Source: an uncultured Lacinutrix sp.
Lineage (GTDB): Bacteria; Bacteroidota; Bacteroidia; Flavobacteriales; Flavobacteriaceae
DNA length: 64,000 bases
Direction of reading: 5' to 3'
Assembly: GCF_947500605.1 (NCBI RefSeq)
Contig: NZ_CANMSJ010000010.1
Location: 62,001 to 126,000 of the forward strand
Positions 53,170 to 61,288 of this stretch are shown in pieces. Positions within the stretch are counted from its first letter, which is position 1; every line of letters starts with the position of its first letter. Position numbers and translations under genes: made by a program. The notes beneath the pieces were generated by a model. It was given only the letters and a program-made list of their open reading frames with translations. It was not told where the DNA came from and searched no databases.

Positions 53170-53706
53170 ATGAGTAAATTATTTCCACCTATAAATTTTA
53201 AAGCTTGGATAGAAGAAAATAGACATCTTTTAAAGCCACCTGTTGGTAACAAAGTGGTGTGGAAAGATGGTGATTTTATTGTTATGGTTGTTGGTGGACC
53301 TAATAATAGAAAAGATTATCATTATAATGAAACTCCTGAGTTTTTCCATCAAATTGAAGGTGATATTATTTTAAAAGTAATTGAAGACGGCACTCCAAAA
53401 GACATACATATAAAAGAAGGCGAAATATTTCTATTACCTCCAAAAGTACCGCACTCACCACAACGAGGAGCTAATACGGTTGGATTAGTAATTGAATATC
53501 CTAGAGACAAAGGAGTACAAGATGCATTATTGTGGTTCTGCGAAAACTGCACAACCAAATTATACGAAGAGGACTTTACTGTAAAAAATATAGAAACTGA
53601 TATGCCAAAAATATTCGATAAATATTATGGTGATCAAGACAAACGTACTTGTCCTAATTGTAGCGAAATAATGCAACCACCTTCGAAAGTTAAATTAGAT
53701 AAATAA
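53170..53706 (+). CDS. nbaC: 3-hydroxyanthranilate 3,4-dioxygenase
   Basis: 178-residue cupin opening the ring of 3-hydroxyanthranilate to ACMS (2-amino-3-carboxymuconate semialdehyde). Iron ligands His51 and Glu57 (YHYNETPEFFH) and His95 (VPHSPQR); substrate-binding Arg47 and Arg99. The C-terminal rubredoxin-like iron site is complete: Cys124-Cys127 (CENC) and Cys161-Cys164 (CPNC), as in bacterial enzymes. Followed by ACMS decarboxylase gene after 41 bases. Confidence 0.97.
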   Translation: MSKLFPPINFKAWIEENRHLLKPPVGNKVVWKDGDFIVMVVGGPNNRKDYHYNETPEFFHQIEGDIILKVIEDGTPKDIHIKEGEIFLLPPKVPHSPQRGANTVGLVIEYPRDKGVQDALLWFCENCTTKLYEEDFTVKNIETDMPKIFDKYYGDQDKRTCPNCSEIMQPPSKVKLDK

Positions 53707-53721
53707 AAACCAACCTTTAAA

Positions 53722-53744
53722 GATTCCTGACCTCTCAGGACATA
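53722..53744. repeat. Degenerate right REP arm before the ACMSD gene
   Basis: GATTCCTGACCTCTCAGGA matches the standard arm at 16 of the first 19 bases, then diverges (CATAATT). It ends 3 bases before ATG 53748. No left arm is visible in the 15 bases after the dioxygenase stop. Confidence 0.65.
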
Positions 53745-53747
53745 ATT

Positions 53748-54830
53748 ATGAAACGTAAACTTAGAATTAACGGTCACTCACATCTATTGCCTTATCCAGA
53801 GGAAATCCCTCAGTTTATGCAAGACAAAGAAATTTTTTGGGTAGATAAAGATCGAAAATTCATGCTTCAAAAAGATTGGAACAGACCAATTACAGATTCT
53901 AGTTTCTTTTTAGATGAGAAATTAGCTTGGATGGAACGTTTTAAAATTGACCATGCCGTAGTTTTAAACTTATCGCAATTATACGGTAACGGTTTACGTG
54001 TGGAAGAAATGAAGCAGGCACTTAAATTTCAAAACGATTTTAATGCCAAAGTGCAGCGCGAAAACCCAAGTAAGTTTACTTGTGGTTTTGTAGTACATCC
54101 TGGTTTTGTACGTGGTGCTTGCTGGGAAATAGAACGTTGTGTAGAAGAGTTAGGTATGCAATTACTTTGTTTGCCAACCCACTACATGGATACTATTGGA
54201 ACTTGGCGTTGTATTTTTGATGAAGAAAACGAGCCTATTTTTGAAATGGCTAACAAGTATAATTTGGCTGTAGAAATACATCCTTACGATGGTGAGAAAT
54301 TTATAAAATTAGAAAACACGTCTTGGCGTTTTCATTTAATATGGATGTTAGCACAATGTGCAGATGCATACCACTTTTTAACTTTAAACGGTTACCAAGA
54401 TAAATACCCAAATATGAGAACTTGCTTTGCTCATGGTGGACAATTAGCACAAATAAATTTAGGACGACGTATTCAAGGTTTCGATGGAAGACCAGATTTA
54501 TTTGAAGGTAAAAGTCACCCAAGAAAAGCGGTTGGACATAAAAATATCTTTTTCGATACTTTAGTACACGATACTGGAGGATTAGATTTATTATTAAAAA
54601 ACCAAGGTTCTAAACAAGTTTTAATGGGACTTGACGATCCATATCCTTTAGGAGAAATGGAAAGCGAGAAACAAAGTTCTTATCCTGGAAAAATTTTAGA
54701 TTTAGCAATAGACCGAAAAATTATTACAGAACCAGAACGTGATGCTATTTGGGAAGATAACGTAATCCAATGGTTATGCGGAGACGACCAAGCTGCTAAA
54801 GATAAATTGGTAAAACGAATTTTAGGTTAA
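53748..54830 (+). CDS. 2-amino-3-carboxymuconate-6-semialdehyde decarboxylase (amidohydrolase)
   Basis: 360-residue TIM-barrel amidohydrolase of the ACMSD type. Zinc ligands His10 and His12 (NGHSH), His178 (EIHPYD), catalytic His229 (FAHGGQ), Asp296 (GLDDPYPLGE, compare GTDYPFPLGE in known ACMSD). It decarboxylates ACMS to 2-aminomuconate semialdehyde, steering flux away from quinolinate/NAD. Adjacent to the dioxygenase and in line with the dehydrogenase and deaminase genes. Confidence 0.94.
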   Translation: MKRKLRINGHSHLLPYPEEIPQFMQDKEIFWVDKDRKFMLQKDWNRPITDSSFFLDEKLAWMERFKIDHAVVLNLSQLYGNGLRVEEMKQALKFQNDFNAKVQRENPSKFTCGFVVHPGFVRGACWEIERCVEELGMQLLCLPTHYMDTIGTWRCIFDEENEPIFEMANKYNLAVEIHPYDGEKFIKLENTSWRFHLIWMLAQCADAYHFLTLNGYQDKYPNMRTCFAHGGQLAQINLGRRIQGFDGRPDLFEGKSHPRKAVGHKNIFFDTLVHDTGGLDLLLKNQGSKQVLMGLDDPYPLGEMESEKQSSYPGKILDLAIDRKIITEPERDAIWEDNVIQWLCGDDQAAKDKLVKRILG

Positions 54831-54840
54831 TTAAAAAAAT

Positions 54841-54864
54841 AGGTGTTGTAAGGTTTTAACACCT
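54841..54864 (+). other. Hairpin between ACMSD and O-methyltransferase genes
   Basis: AGGTGTT/AACACCT stem (54841-54847, 54858-54864), loop 10, not followed by a T-run. May be a weak terminator or processing site. Confidence 0.45.
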
Positions 54865-54883
54865 TTAGATCTAGTAAATATAC

Positions 54884-55525
54884 ATGCATTTTATACCAGA
54901 AAAATTAGACGACTACGTAGTAGCGCATTCTGAAAACGAACCCGAATTACTACAACAATTAACACGCGATACTTTTAGAAAAATATTGCAACCTCGTATG
55001 TCTAGCGGACCTTATCAAGGTCGTGTTTTGAGTATGATTTCTAAATTAATTAATCCGAAACACATTCTAGAAATAGGAACCTTTACAGGTTATTCAACTT
55101 TGTGTTTGGCCGAAGGTTTGCAAACTAACGGAACTCTTGATACTATAGATATAAATGAAGAACTCTTCGATTTTCAACGTGAGTTTTTCGATAAGTCTGA
55201 ATACGGAACACAAATCAATCAGCATTTAGGTAACGCTTTAGAGATAATTCCGGAGCTTAACAAAACCTTTGATTTGGTATTTATAGATGCCGACAAGGAT
55301 AACTATGTTAACTATTTCAACTTAATTATCGATAAAATGAATCCTGGCGGAATTATATTATCTGATAATGTTTTATGGAGCGGAAAAGTAATCGAAGTGC
55401 TTAATCCTAAAGATAAAATGACGAAAGCGGTTTTAGAATATAACACGCTTTTAAAAGAAGACAAAAGAGTAGAAACGGTAGTTTTACCTATTCGTGACGG
55501 CTTAACTATTAGTAGGAAGTATTAA
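54884..55525 (+). CDS. Class I SAM-dependent O-methyltransferase
   Basis: 213 residues resembling catechol/caffeoyl-CoA O-methyltransferase-like enzymes of bacteria: ILEIGTFTGYSTLCLAEGL (motif I), DTIDINEE, FDLVFIDADKDNYVNYF (metal-binding Asp), GGIILSDNVLWSG and C-terminal RDGLTISRK. Needs a divalent cation. It could methylate a catecholic or 3-hydroxy aromatic intermediate, but no data in the sequence fix the substrate. Last gene of the kynurenine cluster on this strand before a new promoter. Confidence 0.92.
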   Translation: MHFIPEKLDDYVVAHSENEPELLQQLTRDTFRKILQPRMSSGPYQGRVLSMISKLINPKHILEIGTFTGYSTLCLAEGLQTNGTLDTIDINEELFDFQREFFDKSEYGTQINQHLGNALEIIPELNKTFDLVFIDADKDNYVNYFNLIIDKMNPGGIILSDNVLWSGKVIEVLNPKDKMTKAVLEYNTLLKEDKRVETVVLPIRDGLTISRKY

Positions 55526-55569
55526 ACGTTTAATATAATAAAAAAAAATCAAGCTTTTTGCATTAATAC

Positions 55570-55598
55570 TTGTGGGATAAATCTTATTATTATCTTTG
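55570..55598 (+). promoter_or_regulatory. Bacteroidota promoter for 55622 gene
   Basis: TTG at 55570-55572 and TATCTTTG at 55591-55598 with an 18-base spacer, 23 bases before ATG 55622. Both elements fit. Confidence 0.7.
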
Positions 55599-55621
55599 TT
55601 ATAAATACTAAACAAACCAAA

Positions 55622-56875
55622 ATGATAAAAAAAGTCCTATTCGTTTTCATCGCATTAATTAGTTTTAACTGCTATTCTCAAATCACTTATGAAAAAGGTT
55701 ATTTTATTGATAATACAAACAATAAAATAGACTGTTTGATTAAGGATTTAGACTGGAAAAATAATCCTACAGAATTTAAATATAAAATATTGCAAGATGA
55801 TGATGCAAAAACCATAACAATTAAATCTGTTGTAGAATTTGGTGTATATAATAAATCAAAATATATAAGAGAAACCATTAACATTGATCGTTCAAGTGAT
55901 TACACTAGAAAATTATCAATTGATGAAGATCCAATATTTAATCAAGAAGAATTATTTTTAAATGTTTTAATTGAAGGGAAATCGAATTTGCTTGAGTATG
56001 TAGAAGGAGATTTAAGAAGATATTTCTATACTAATAATAATTCGGAGATTGAACAATTAGTATATAAAAGATATATTAGTAATTCACCTAACAATGATGT
56101 TAATCCTTTAAATTACAATGCAGGAAAAGGAGATGGAATTTCAGAAAACAATGGTTTTAAAAAACAATTGTTTGGACTAAAATGCCCAAGTATTACGTTA
56201 AAAAACGTTAAAAACTTACATTATAAAAAAAAGGACTTAGTTAGTTTTTTTACAAAATATAATAGTTGTAATAATAATTCATTTACCTCTTTTTCTGATA
56301 AAAAGGACAGAGATTTATTTAACTTAACGCTTCGACCTCGTATAAATAGTTCGTCTTTAACGTTGGATAACTCAGTAACAGTTGATTTTGGTAATGCAAC
56401 TAGTTACGGGTTTGGGCTTGAAGCAGAATTGATTTTGAATTTTAATAAAAATAAATGGAGCATATTGTTGGAGCCAACTTATCAATACTTTAAAGCAAAA
56501 GCAATAACAGAATCAAGTACTTTTTCTGGTGGTGAAATTCATGCAGCTGTAGATTACAAATCTATTGAAATTCCTTTTGGATTAAGACATTATATGTTTA
56601 TTAATGATAATTCAAAAATTTTCATCAATGCTTCTTATATCTTTGATTTAGAACAAAAATCATCAATCGAATTGAATAGAAAAGACGGTTCTAATCATAC
56701 TTTATTAAATGTTATCTCAACATCAGATATAGCTGTAGGAATTGGATACAAACAAAATGATAAATATAGTATAGAATTGAGATATTTTAAAGGTAGAACA
56801 TTATTAAATGATTATGCATTTTGGGATTCGAATTATAAAACAGTTTCATTAATAATTGGCTATTCTATTTTATAA
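55622..56875 (+). CDS. Predicted outer-membrane beta-barrel protein, function unknown
   Basis: 417 residues: signal peptide (VLFVFIALISFNCYSQ), an N-terminal domain (about 20-190) with DFNWKNNPTEFKYKIL-like beta strands (KDLDWKNNPTEFKYKIL) seen in many Flavobacteriaceae proteins, then a C-terminal outer-membrane barrel (about 235-417: alternating strands such as VTVDFGNATSYGFGLEAELIL, KWSILLEPTYQYF, IEIPFGLRHYMF, VSLIIGYSIL). No enzymatic motif. Own promoter and terminator, so monocistronic. Confidence 0.8.
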   Translation: MIKKVLFVFIALISFNCYSQITYEKGYFIDNTNNKIDCLIKDLDWKNNPTEFKYKILQDDDAKTITIKSVVEFGVYNKSKYIRETINIDRSSDYTRKLSIDEDPIFNQEELFLNVLIEGKSNLLEYVEGDLRRYFYTNNNSEIEQLVYKRYISNSPNNDVNPLNYNAGKGDGISENNGFKKQLFGLKCPSITLKNVKNLHYKKKDLVSFFTKYNSCNNNSFTSFSDKKDRDLFNLTLRPRINSSSLTLDNSVTVDFGNATSYGFGLEAELILNFNKNKWSILLEPTYQYFKAKAITESSTFSGGEIHAAVDYKSIEIPFGLRHYMFINDNSKIFINASYIFDLEQKSSIELNRKDGSNHTLLNVISTSDIAVGIGYKQNDKYSIELRYFKGRTLLNDYAFWDSNYKTVSLIIGYSIL

Positions 56876-56883
56876 GAACAATA

Positions 56884-56915
56884 AAAAAGCCTCTTCAATA
56901 TTGAGGAGGCTTTTT
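56884..56915 (+). terminator. Terminator before the HipA-like module
   Basis: AAAAAGCCTC...GAGGCTTTTT stem around CTTCAATATTGAG, with one G-T wobble. Ends the barrel gene and shares CCTCTTCAATAT with the terminator at 58513-58543. Confidence 0.9.
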
Positions 56916-56932
56916 GAATTATAATATACATT

Positions 56933-57712
56933 ATGAGTAAACTAAACATAAGAACCGTTGATGTCACACAATACATTACGCCCTTAAGAGAAGGTGGCTC
57001 TTTACCTGCTATTGTTAAAGCTAGCGACGATTTTCTATATGTATTAAAATTTAGAGGTGCTGGTCAAGGTAAAAAAGCTTTGATTGCCGAGTTTATTGGT
57101 GGTGAATTAGCACGAGCTATTGGTTTAAAAGTACCTGAGTTGGTGTTTATGAATTTAGACAATTCCTTTAGTAAAACAGAGCCAGACGAAGAAATACAAG
57201 ACTTACTTAAATTTAGCGTAGGCTTAAATTTAGGTTTACATTATTTAAGTGGCTCAATAACCTTTGATCCATTAGCGTCTCTTGCAGATGCTAAAACAGC
57301 GTCTAAAGTTGTATTATTGGATAGTATTATTAGTAATATCGACCGAACGGCTAAAAATCCAAATGTATTAAATTGGAATAAAGAATTATGGGTTATAGAT
57401 AATGGTGCGAGTTTCTATTTTCACCATAATTGGGAAACATGGAGAAATCATTTAACAAGAACGTTTCCGTTAATTAAAGATCACGTGCTTTTAAGTCGTG
57501 CTACAGATTTGGAAAATGCATCTAAAGACATAATAAAGGCTTTGGATAAAAATACGATTGAAGAGATTATAAATACTATTCCTGAAGATTGGTTATTAAA
57601 CGAATCTGACACCTTAAAACCAAACGAAATAAGAGCTGCTTATATTGAGTATTTAAATGCTAAGTTATCGATGATTGATTCACTAGTTAAAGAGGCTCAA
57701 GATGCAAGATAA
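56933..57712 (+). CDS. HipA-like (HipA_2) kinase-fold protein
   Basis: 259 residues. Kinase-fold features: VLKFRGAGQGKKALIAEFIGGELARAIGL (N-lobe and helix C), catalytic-loop-like SIISNIDRTAKNPN, metal-binding IDNGASFYFH, C-terminal helices. Resembles the small stand-alone HipA-like family (HipA_2), usually encoded beside DUF3037, rather than full-length HipA toxins. HipA kinases phosphorylate proteins such as GltX; the target here is unknown. It overlaps the DUF3037 gene by 11 bases. Confidence 0.82.
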   Translation: MSKLNIRTVDVTQYITPLREGGSLPAIVKASDDFLYVLKFRGAGQGKKALIAEFIGGELARAIGLKVPELVFMNLDNSFSKTEPDEEIQDLLKFSVGLNLGLHYLSGSITFDPLASLADAKTASKVVLLDSIISNIDRTAKNPNVLNWNKELWVIDNGASFYFHHNWETWRNHLTRTFPLIKDHVLLSRATDLENASKDIIKALDKNTIEEIINTIPEDWLLNESDTLKPNEIRAAYIEYLNAKLSMIDSLVKEAQDAR

Positions 57713-58088
57713 AGTAACTTTTGAATACGCGATTATAAGATTAGCACCTCGAGTAGAACGCGAGGAGTTTTTTAATATTGGAGTGATTTTGTTTTCTAAA
57801 AGAAAGAAGTTTCTTGATGTTAAATACAGCATTGACAGTGCAAAATTAAATGCTTTTTCATGCGAACTCGATTTAGAAGCCTTAAATAGCTATCTAAAAT
57901 CTTGGGATTTAATTTGCAAAGGAGATAAATCGGCTGGAGTTATTGGTGCGTTTGAATTATCCGATAGGTTTAGATGGTTAGCTGCATCAAGAAGTACTGT
58001 TATACAAAGTTCTAAAACACATTCTGGTTTAACAGATAATCCGGAAAAAGAATTGAAAGATATTTTTGAAAAATACGTTTTAAACTAA
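57702..58088 (+). CDS. DUF3037 protein
   Basis: 128 residues matching the DUF3037 pattern (FEYAIIRLAPRVEREEFFNIGVILFS, LDVKYSID, GAFELSDRFRWLAASRSTVIQSSKTHSGLT). Family of unknown function, repeatedly found next to HipA-like kinases. Starts inside the end of the kinase gene, so translation is coupled. Could be a partner or antidote of the kinase, but nothing in the sequence proves that. Confidence 0.85.
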   Translation: MQDKVTFEYAIIRLAPRVEREEFFNIGVILFSKRKKFLDVKYSIDSAKLNAFSCELDLEALNSYLKSWDLICKGDKSAGVIGAFELSDRFRWLAASRSTVIQSSKTHSGLTDNPEKELKDIFEKYVLN

Positions 58089-58109
58089 CATGTAAATTAT
58101 AATTACTAA

Positions 58110-58514
58110 ATGGATTTTACTTTATCTATAGAAGAAAACGAAGATTTTTTTACTAACAGCATGATTACTTTCGAAAAAAGGTATATTCTTCAACATTACT
58201 TTAAAAATAGAATACAAATAAACGACGTTGAAAGGTCTATACTAGAAAAATGTCATTCAAATGAAATAGAACCTATTGCTTTAATTGGTTATTTATTGGG
58301 AGACAAAACGCCATTAAATGTTTTAAGGTTAAGAATTGGATCTATATTTAAAAGTGATCTTGATTTAGCCAAATGTTGCAAAGAATTAATTACAGAAGAA
58401 GATATCGCTAAAGCAGAAGCCATAATTTGTCATTATGAATATGAAGAAAAAGAACTTATAGAGAGACCTGTTGTAGACTATTATTATAATATGTTTAAAC
58501 CTCGATTTAACTAA
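58110..58514 (+). CDS. Small protein of unknown function, third gene of the HipA-like module
   Basis: 134 residues, largely alpha-helical and acidic (FEKRYILQHYFKNRI, CHSNEIEPIALIGYLLGDKT, DLDLAKCCKELITEEDIAKAEAI). No signal peptide, no known domain recognised. It starts 21 bases after DUF3037 and its stop codon forms part of the following terminator, so it belongs to the module. Confidence 0.65.
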   Translation: MDFTLSIEENEDFFTNSMITFEKRYILQHYFKNRIQINDVERSILEKCHSNEIEPIALIGYLLGDKTPLNVLRLRIGSIFKSDLDLAKCCKELITEEDIAKAEAIICHYEYEEKELIERPVVDYYYNMFKPRFN

Positions 58515-58543
58515 AAAACCTCTTCAATATGAAGAGGTTTTTT
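58513..58543. terminator. Terminator closing the HipA-like module
   Basis: Perfect 13-base stem AAAAAACCTCTTC/GAAGAGGTTTTTT, loop AATAT; overlaps the stop codon of the 58110 gene. Symmetric, so it may also act for the subtilase gene on the other strand. Confidence 0.93.
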
Positions 58544-58567
58544 AGTTTTAAATATTAAATAAAAATT

Positions 58568-60079
58568 TTATTGTACAGCTTGTAAAGCATCAATATTTCC
58601 ATAACCAAAACTTGAACTTTTGCTCGGGTATAAATCTGCCGATTGCTTTAATTTCGTTAATACTTGGTCTTTATTCCAAGTTGGATGTTTAGCCCAAACT
58701 AAAGCGGCAATACCAGCAGTAGTTGCTGTTGCTACAGACGATCCTCCTGTGTAACTTCTTTGGTTATTATAGAAACCTAAAACTGGTGGATGTTTACTAG
58801 TATTATTATAGCCTTCCATAATAATAGTAAAATCTATTTTACTTCCAGTATGGCAAACATCGCATCTTTCGTAGTTACTACCATCTGTTACTCCTGTTAC
58901 TGCAACTGTTTCACTCATAGTTGCTGGAAAAATAACACCATAACCATTTGTAAAACTTGTAGATGTACCACCTGCAGCAAAAATAAGTTTCCCTTTACTA
59001 TTTGCATATTTAACAGCATCTTTAATATTACCAATAGACCATAAATATCCAATAGACATTGAAATAATTTTAACGTCACTTCTATTTCCTAAAGCAATTA
59101 ACGCATTAGAAACACCTTTACGTTCATGATAGTCGTTTAATAACACATCTTCTGTTGCTCTATAAGCAATAAGGTTTGCATTATAAGCTACACCTACCGG
59201 CATCCCATTATCATTTCTTGGTGCAGCCATTGTTGATGCCATTGCTGTACCATGCCCACATTTATCGTGTACACCATCGTAGTTACTAGACCACCACCAA
59301 TTAGAATCTATAAACGTTCCATATTTTTGAACGTACCTTGAATTAGAAGAATAACCATCTTTAAATCCGTTTCCATTTAAAAGTGACTGAGATTGAGAAA
59401 CTCCTGTATCTATTAGCCCAATACCTATTCCAGCTCCAGTACTATAGTTCCATGCTTGAGGAATATTATGTTTATTAAAATGCCACGATATTTGTGCATT
59501 ATTCGGATTAGTAGTTGTGTAATGTGAACTATTTATAGATTCTCCACTTTTACTGCAACCAGAACTTGATTTCATAGTATAATCGGTACCAAAATGGTTA
59601 TAGCCATTTGCTTCTAGGTAACGTACATTCTTTGTAGCTCTTAACTGTCTAATGGTTTCTATGTTTTCAACCTTAACGTCAATAACATTAATAATTTCAT
59701 GTTCTACAACCGTTTCATTACTACGCTTATAATTTTCATTGGTTTCAACAATTTTTAAAAGATTATCTTTTTTAGTTTCTAATGCAGAAGAGCGCTGTTC
59801 GCTGAAGTTTTCATTTTCTGCTCCATAGCCTATTGTTAAAATATTACCGCCATGCATAACTGCACTCCATAGAAAATGATCTGATTCATTTTTCCAATCG
59901 AATGCTTCACCTTTATTGAGTTGTGATTCAATTTCGGAATTAATTTCTTGAATGGTTAATGGTTTAGATTGGTCTGTAATTTGTTGCGTTTCCTCTTGAA
60001 AATCACTAGTAGTGTCTTTTGCACATGAACTCACAAGGATAAGTGTTACTAGGAGTAACTTAATAGTGTTGGTTTTCAT
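58568..60079 (-). CDS. S8-family (subtilisin-like) peptidase lipoprotein, oxyanion Asn absent
   Basis: 503 residues, lipoprotein signal with C19 (LVSSCAKDTTSD), propeptide-like region (about 40-170), then catalytic Asp224 (GLIDTGVS), His276 (GHGTAMAS) and Ser448 (GGSSVATAT). The usual oxyanion-hole motif AAGN reads AAGG (368-371), and the GTSMA-P motif is degenerate, so activity may be altered. No C-terminal type IX sorting domain. Monocistronic, convergent with the HipA-like module. Confidence 0.88.
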   Translation of the reverse strand: MKTNTIKLLLVTLILVSSCAKDTTSDFQEETQQITDQSKPLTIQEINSEIESQLNKGEAFDWKNESDHFLWSAVMHGGNILTIGYGAENENFSEQRSSALETKKDNLLKIVETNENYKRSNETVVEHEIINVIDVKVENIETIRQLRATKNVRYLEANGYNHFGTDYTMKSSSGCSKSGESINSSHYTTTNPNNAQISWHFNKHNIPQAWNYSTGAGIGIGLIDTGVSQSQSLLNGNGFKDGYSSNSRYVQKYGTFIDSNWWWSSNYDGVHDKCGHGTAMASTMAAPRNDNGMPVGVAYNANLIAYRATEDVLLNDYHERKGVSNALIALGNRSDVKIISMSIGYLWSIGNIKDAVKYANSKGKLIFAAGGTSTSFTNGYGVIFPATMSETVAVTGVTDGSNYERCDVCHTGSKIDFTIIMEGYNNTSKHPPVLGFYNNQRSYTGGSSVATATTAGIAALVWAKHPTWNKDQVLTKLKQSADLYPSKSSSFGYGNIDALQAVQ

Positions 60080-60183
60080 TTAATATATTTTTAATGGTTA
60101 TAGCCTAAATATATTAAATATTTCACATTTTATTAACTTTTAAAATATGAAATTCATAAAAAACAATCTAAAGGAGATAGAAA

Positions 60184-60471
60184 TTACATTTTTCTACTAA
60201 TAGAACCTGTAAAATCCTCAAACTCGTCTTTTACTTTTTTAAGTTCTTCTTGCACATCTTTAGTGATGCTTGTGTCTAAGCCTTGTTTCTCGGCTGTTTT
60301 AGTGATCTCGGTTTTAATATCGTTACTAGCATCTTTTAGCATACGCATGCCTTTACCTAATCCACGAGCAATTTCGGGAATATTTTTTGCACCAAAAATC
60401 ATAACTACTGCTAGTATAATTAATATAGCTTCTTGGCCGCCTATAAATAAAAATGTTGCTAATTGTATCAC
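60184..60471 (-). CDS. tatA: Twin-arginine translocase subunit TatA/TatE
   Basis: 95 residues: N-terminal transmembrane helix (QEAILIILAVVMIF), hinge GAKNIPEIARGLGKGMR, amphipathic helix and charged tail. Forms the pore of the Tat pathway that exports folded proteins. TatC is not in the window. The -7 box lies only 5 bases upstream of the ATG, so the transcript is nearly leaderless. Confidence 0.94.
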   Translation of the reverse strand: MIQLATFLFIGGQEAILIILAVVMIFGAKNIPEIARGLGKGMRMLKDASNDIKTEITKTAEKQGLDTSITKDVQEELKKVKDEFEDFTGSISRKM

Positions 60472-60475
60472 GGTA

Positions 60476-60483
60476 CAAATATA
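60476..60483 (-). promoter_or_regulatory. -7 box for tatA
   Basis: Minus-strand TATATTTG, exact TAnnTTTG, 4 bases upstream of the tatA start codon; transcription would begin at or near the ATG. Confidence 0.5.
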
Positions 60484-60507
60484 GTAAGTAAAAACTTTTT
60501 AAATGTT

Positions 60508-60543
60508 AAAAGCCTTTCAAAAATTAAATTCTGAAAGGCTTTT
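60508..60543 (-). terminator. Terminator for ppa
   Basis: On the minus strand AAAAGCCTTTCA/TGAAAGGCTTTT stem, 12-base loop, T-run; 26 bases after the ppa stop. Confidence 0.88.
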
Positions 60544-60568
60544 ATTTTATAATATATAACGGTAAAAA

Positions 60569-61096
60569 TTATATTTTAAAATTTCCGTTAGTTTTGTGTT
60601 CACTATTCTCATAACGCTCAACACATTTGTTTAAAATCTCGTAAGCTTCTTTTGCATCTCCCCAAGCACCAATATCAACTTTCTTCTTTTCTAAGTCTTT
60701 ATACACTTGAAAGAAATGAGTGATTTCTTTTACTCTGTGTGGGTTTAAATCGCCTATGTCATTATAACTATTCCAAATAGGATCTGTAACTGGTACACAA
60801 ATTATTTTTTCGTCTGGTCCTTTTTCATCTGACATATGGAAAACTCCAATCGGCTTAACTTCTACAACACACATTGGAAATGTAGGTTCAGTTCCCATTA
60901 CTAAAACATCTAATGGATCTCCATCTAATGCTAAAGTTTCTGGAATAAAACCATAATCTCCTGGATACATCATTGAAGAAAATAACATACGGTCGAAACG
61001 AATTTTATTCAATTCGAAATCGTACTCATACTTATTTCTACTTCCTTTTGGTATTTCTATTAAAACGTCAAACGTTAATTTTCCTGCTGGACTCAT
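60569..61096 (-). CDS. ppa: Inorganic pyrophosphatase (family I)
   Basis: 175 residues, soluble family I enzyme. Conserved EIPKGSRNKYEYD, YPGDYGFIPETLALDGDPLDVLVMG (Mg-binding Asp cluster) and KEITHFFQVYKDLEKKKV. Hydrolyses PPi and pulls biosynthesis forward. A promoter with both elements sits about 100 bases upstream, with a perfect 8-base hairpin in the leader. Confidence 0.97.
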   Translation of the reverse strand: MSPAGKLTFDVLIEIPKGSRNKYEYDFELNKIRFDRMLFSSMMYPGDYGFIPETLALDGDPLDVLVMGTEPTFPMCVVEVKPIGVFHMSDEKGPDEKIICVPVTDPIWNSYNDIGDLNPHRVKEITHFFQVYKDLEKKKVDIGAWGDAKEAYEILNKCVERYENSEHKTNGNFKI

Positions 61097-61167
61097 ATTC
61101 TATTTTTTTTATTTCCTAAATTATTTAAAGATTATAAAAAGGAAAACGTGTTTCTTTTATTTTCTTT

Positions 61168-61188
61168 CGAAAAACCATTCGTTTTTCG
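61168..61188 (-). other. Perfect hairpin in the ppa leader
   Basis: CGAAAAAC/GTTTTTCG with 5-base loop, between the ppa promoter and its ATG. Not followed by a T-run; role unknown. Confidence 0.5.
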
Positions 61189-61193
61189 GGGTG

Positions 61194-61224
61194 CAAAAGT
61201 ACAAGATTATTTAGCTTTCTACAA
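61194..61224 (-). promoter_or_regulatory. Bacteroidota promoter for ppa
   Basis: On the minus strand TTG (61222-61224) and TACTTTTG (61194-61201), spacer 20 bases; fits both consensus elements. Leader of about 90 bases. Confidence 0.7.
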
Positions 61225-61288
61225 GTAAAATACAGTTAGATAACAATTTAATGAAACTAAAACGTTGTAAAATGCATAATTACTATAA

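Noticed and set aside
56933-58088. Calling the HipA-like/DUF3037 pair a toxin-antitoxin system outright
   Set aside because: Family and context allow it, but no antitoxin DNA-binding domain or operator is visible; kept as a hypothesis only.
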